From contig JAZUNS010000094.1 in the NCBI GenBank assembly GCA_045604285.1, positions 1 to 5,433 of the forward strand: DNA of 5,433 bases, read 5' to 3'. The notes beneath the pieces were generated by a model. It was not told the DNA's origin. It worked only from the letters and a program-made list of their open reading frames with translations, and searched no databases. This document shows, one piece after another, positions 4,375 to 5,433 of the stretch. The DNA is from SIG636 sp045604285 (GTDB taxonomy: Bacteria > Bacillota > Clostridia > Oscillospirales > CAG-382). Numbering within the stretch: position 1 is the stretch's first letter; each line of letters opens with the position of its first letter. The position numbers and the translations under genes were made by a program.

Positions 4375-5433
4375 TTAAAAATTGTAGCCGGTGAACACGT
4401 CGATTACGCCCCAGTCAGAGGAAGCGAAGTCGATTCTGTCAGCAGAGAGGTATACGTCCATGGAAGCATAGCCGTTGTTGGTAGCTACGTCGAGTTCCAT
4501 GTAGATGCCGTTTTCGTCTTCTGCAAATACAGGTCTTGCGGTTGCAATGTTGGTTCTGCCGTCAGCAGTGTGCATGAAGGTGTACATACGGATGGTGGTT
4601 GCGTTGAGGTCTGCAACAGTAGAGCCATCGTTAACGGTAACGTAAATCTTACCGCTTGCGTACATAGCAGAGCTTGCATCGATGCTAACTTCGGTGATGG
4701 TGATGCTGTTGATTGCGAATACAGCGGTGAGGGTGATGTCGCCTTCAAGGATGCTGTTCCAATCGTAAAGCTCATCGCCTACGAACCAACCAACGAAATG
4801 ATAGTTTTCGTCAGCGATAGGAGTAGGAATGCTGGTGATAGTGCTGCCAGCTGCTGCGCCGGAAGCTACTGCGGTGGTGTAACCGCCAACAACAGTTTCG
4901 CCTGCGTCGTTAGTACCAATGATAGTACCGTTAGCGCCCTGAACGAAGGTTACGTTAACAGCAGAACCGGTGGTAGTGAACTTAGCGGTGATGGTGATGT
5001 CTTCGGTAATGGTTGCAGGAAGCTCCTTATCCCAACCGGTGAACTCGTAAGCTGCGCCGGAAGCGACAACGGTAGGAGCCACGATTTCGGAAGAAGCGGT
5101 GCCGTAATCAACAGTCCATTCGAGCTGGCCGCTGGCAGTACCCTGAGCGCCAACTACGAAGGTTACGGTGTACTGGTTAACAACAGAGCTGTACTGAGCG
5201 GTGTAGGTAGCGTCGCCGGTAACAGCAACAACTTCCTTATCCCAACCGGTGAAGGTGTAGGTGTACTGAGCGTCAGCAGCCTTGTCGGTAGAACCGGAGA
5301 ATACGGGAGTTTCGCCATAGTTGTAGGGCTGAGTATATTCAGTGCCGACAACTACGAAGGTTACGGTGTAAGTGTTGGTACCGTTGCTGTACTGAGCGGT
5401 GTAGGTAGCGTCGCCGGTAACGGGAACTACTGC
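4375..5433 (-). CDS. C-terminal part of a second InlB B-like repeat surface/secreted protein, 5' end outside window
   Basis: The frame is open from the right edge to a TAA stop at 4377-4375 and gives 352 residues. No start is expected inside the window: the repeat pattern runs unbroken to the edge, so an internal GTG at 5082 is not the true start. Fragment residues 1-15, 20-81, 86-152 and 158-239 are List_Bact_rpt/Flg_new-type repeats. They show YTVTF at the start, FTGWDKE in the middle, and TYTAQY, TITAKF or TLTAVF at the end. Residues about 243-352 form a different beta-rich C-terminal domain (ITITEVSID, NATTIRMYTFM, MDVYLSADRIDF) ending GYNF. There is no LPXTG motif, hydrophobic tail or basic tail, so sortase anchoring at this end is not supported. 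Any anchoring or functional domain must be upstream, or the protein is released. No cysteine occurs in the fragment. The gene lies 342 bases upstream of the next one, on the same strand, and its C-terminal domain resembles the domain repeated there. Confidence 0.93.
   Translation of the reverse strand, partial: AVVPVTGDATYTAQYSNGTNTYTVTFVVVGTEYTQPYNYGETPVFSGSTDKAADAQYTYTFTGWDKEVVAVTGDATYTAQYSSVVNQYTVTFVVGAQGTASGQLEWTVDYGTASSEIVAPTVVASGAAYEFTGWDKELPATITEDITITAKFTTTGSAVNVTFVQGANGTIIGTNDAGETVVGGYTTAVASGAAAGSTITSIPTPIADENYHFVGWFVGDELYDWNSILEGDITLTAVFAINSITITEVSIDASSAMYASGKIYVTVNDGSTVADLNATTIRMYTFMHTADGRTNIATARPVFAEDENGIYMELDVATNNGYASMDVYLSADRIDFASSDWGVIDVFTGYNF
4378..4707 (-). other. C-terminal beta-rich domain of the upstream protein, probably related to the ITE domain of the downstream protein
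   Basis: Fragment residues 243-352 follow the last InlB-type repeat and reach the stop. The order of motifs is ITE (ITITEVSID), a GKIYVTV strand, NATTIRMYTF, a DENGIYMELDV strand and SMDVYLSADRI. The downstream protein has ITEAVYD, a GNLTVEG strand, NATTVRTYTV, a TDTFKATFSV strand and GNVYVYGKYV in the same order. I do not recognise the family. A beta-sandwich fold is inferred from the alternating strand pattern only. Confidence 0.6.
5151..5433 (-). repeat. 198-bp-period direct repeats encoding InlB B-like modules of the upstream gene
   Basis: Bases 5151-5172 recur at 5349-5370, and the 36 bases 5188-5223 recur at 5386-5421, both at an offset of 198 bp (66 codons). They encode the TYTVTF and TGDATYTAQY ends of successive repeats. 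The array is cut by the right edge, so the copy number is unknown. Confidence 0.85.

Noticed and set aside
4375..5082. GTG at 5082 as the start of the upstream gene
   Set aside because: The frame stays open to the window edge and the same repeat family continues upstream of 5082, so the real start is outside the window.

Overview
The window holds parts of two neighbouring genes, both on the minus strand and both encoding long, repeat-built secreted or surface proteins. It reads like accessory surface-protein DNA of a Gram-positive, gut-type Clostridia (Firmicutes). That assignment is an inference. It rests on a strong Shine-Dalgarno (AGGGAG) six bases before the start codon, a Gram-positive-style signal peptide without a lipobox, List_Bact_rpt/Flg_new (InlB B-type) repeats, and a roughly even G+C content. 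No phylogenetic marker is present.

Layout, in the direction of transcription (right to left). From 5433 down to 4375 is the 3' end of gene 1: 352 residues ending in a TAA stop. It has about four InlB B-like repeats and then a C-terminal beta-rich domain of about 110 residues with no visible cell-wall anchor. From 4374 to 4033 is a 342-base gap with no convincing gene. It carries one weak and one perfect GC-rich hairpin, then a cluster of four small hairpins in the leader of the next gene. From 4032 to the left edge is gene 2: 1344 residues from signal peptide onward, still open at position 1.

Gene 2 is made of five head-to-tail composite units that begin at residues 37, 299, 623, 874 and 1125. 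A complete unit is an unrecognised beta-rich domain of about 110 residues (here called the 'ITE' domain after its Ile-Thr-Glu motif), followed by two InlB B-like repeats of about 65 residues each. Units C and D are exactly 753 bp each and share a perfect 72-bp block, which indicates recent duplication or gene conversion. Unit B carries one extra InlB-type repeat.

The C-terminal domain of gene 1 shares motifs with the ITE domain, so the two genes are probably related products of local duplication. Both probably act outside the cell as extended stalks or adhesin-like proteins, but no ligand-binding or enzymatic domain is visible. A long open frame on the plus strand (91-3798) is an antisense shadow of gene 2. 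It exists because gene 2 uses no TTA, CTA or TCA codons over that stretch. I see no CRISPR array, tRNA, rRNA, transposase, or defence or biosynthetic system here. The least explained element is the hairpin-rich leader between the genes.
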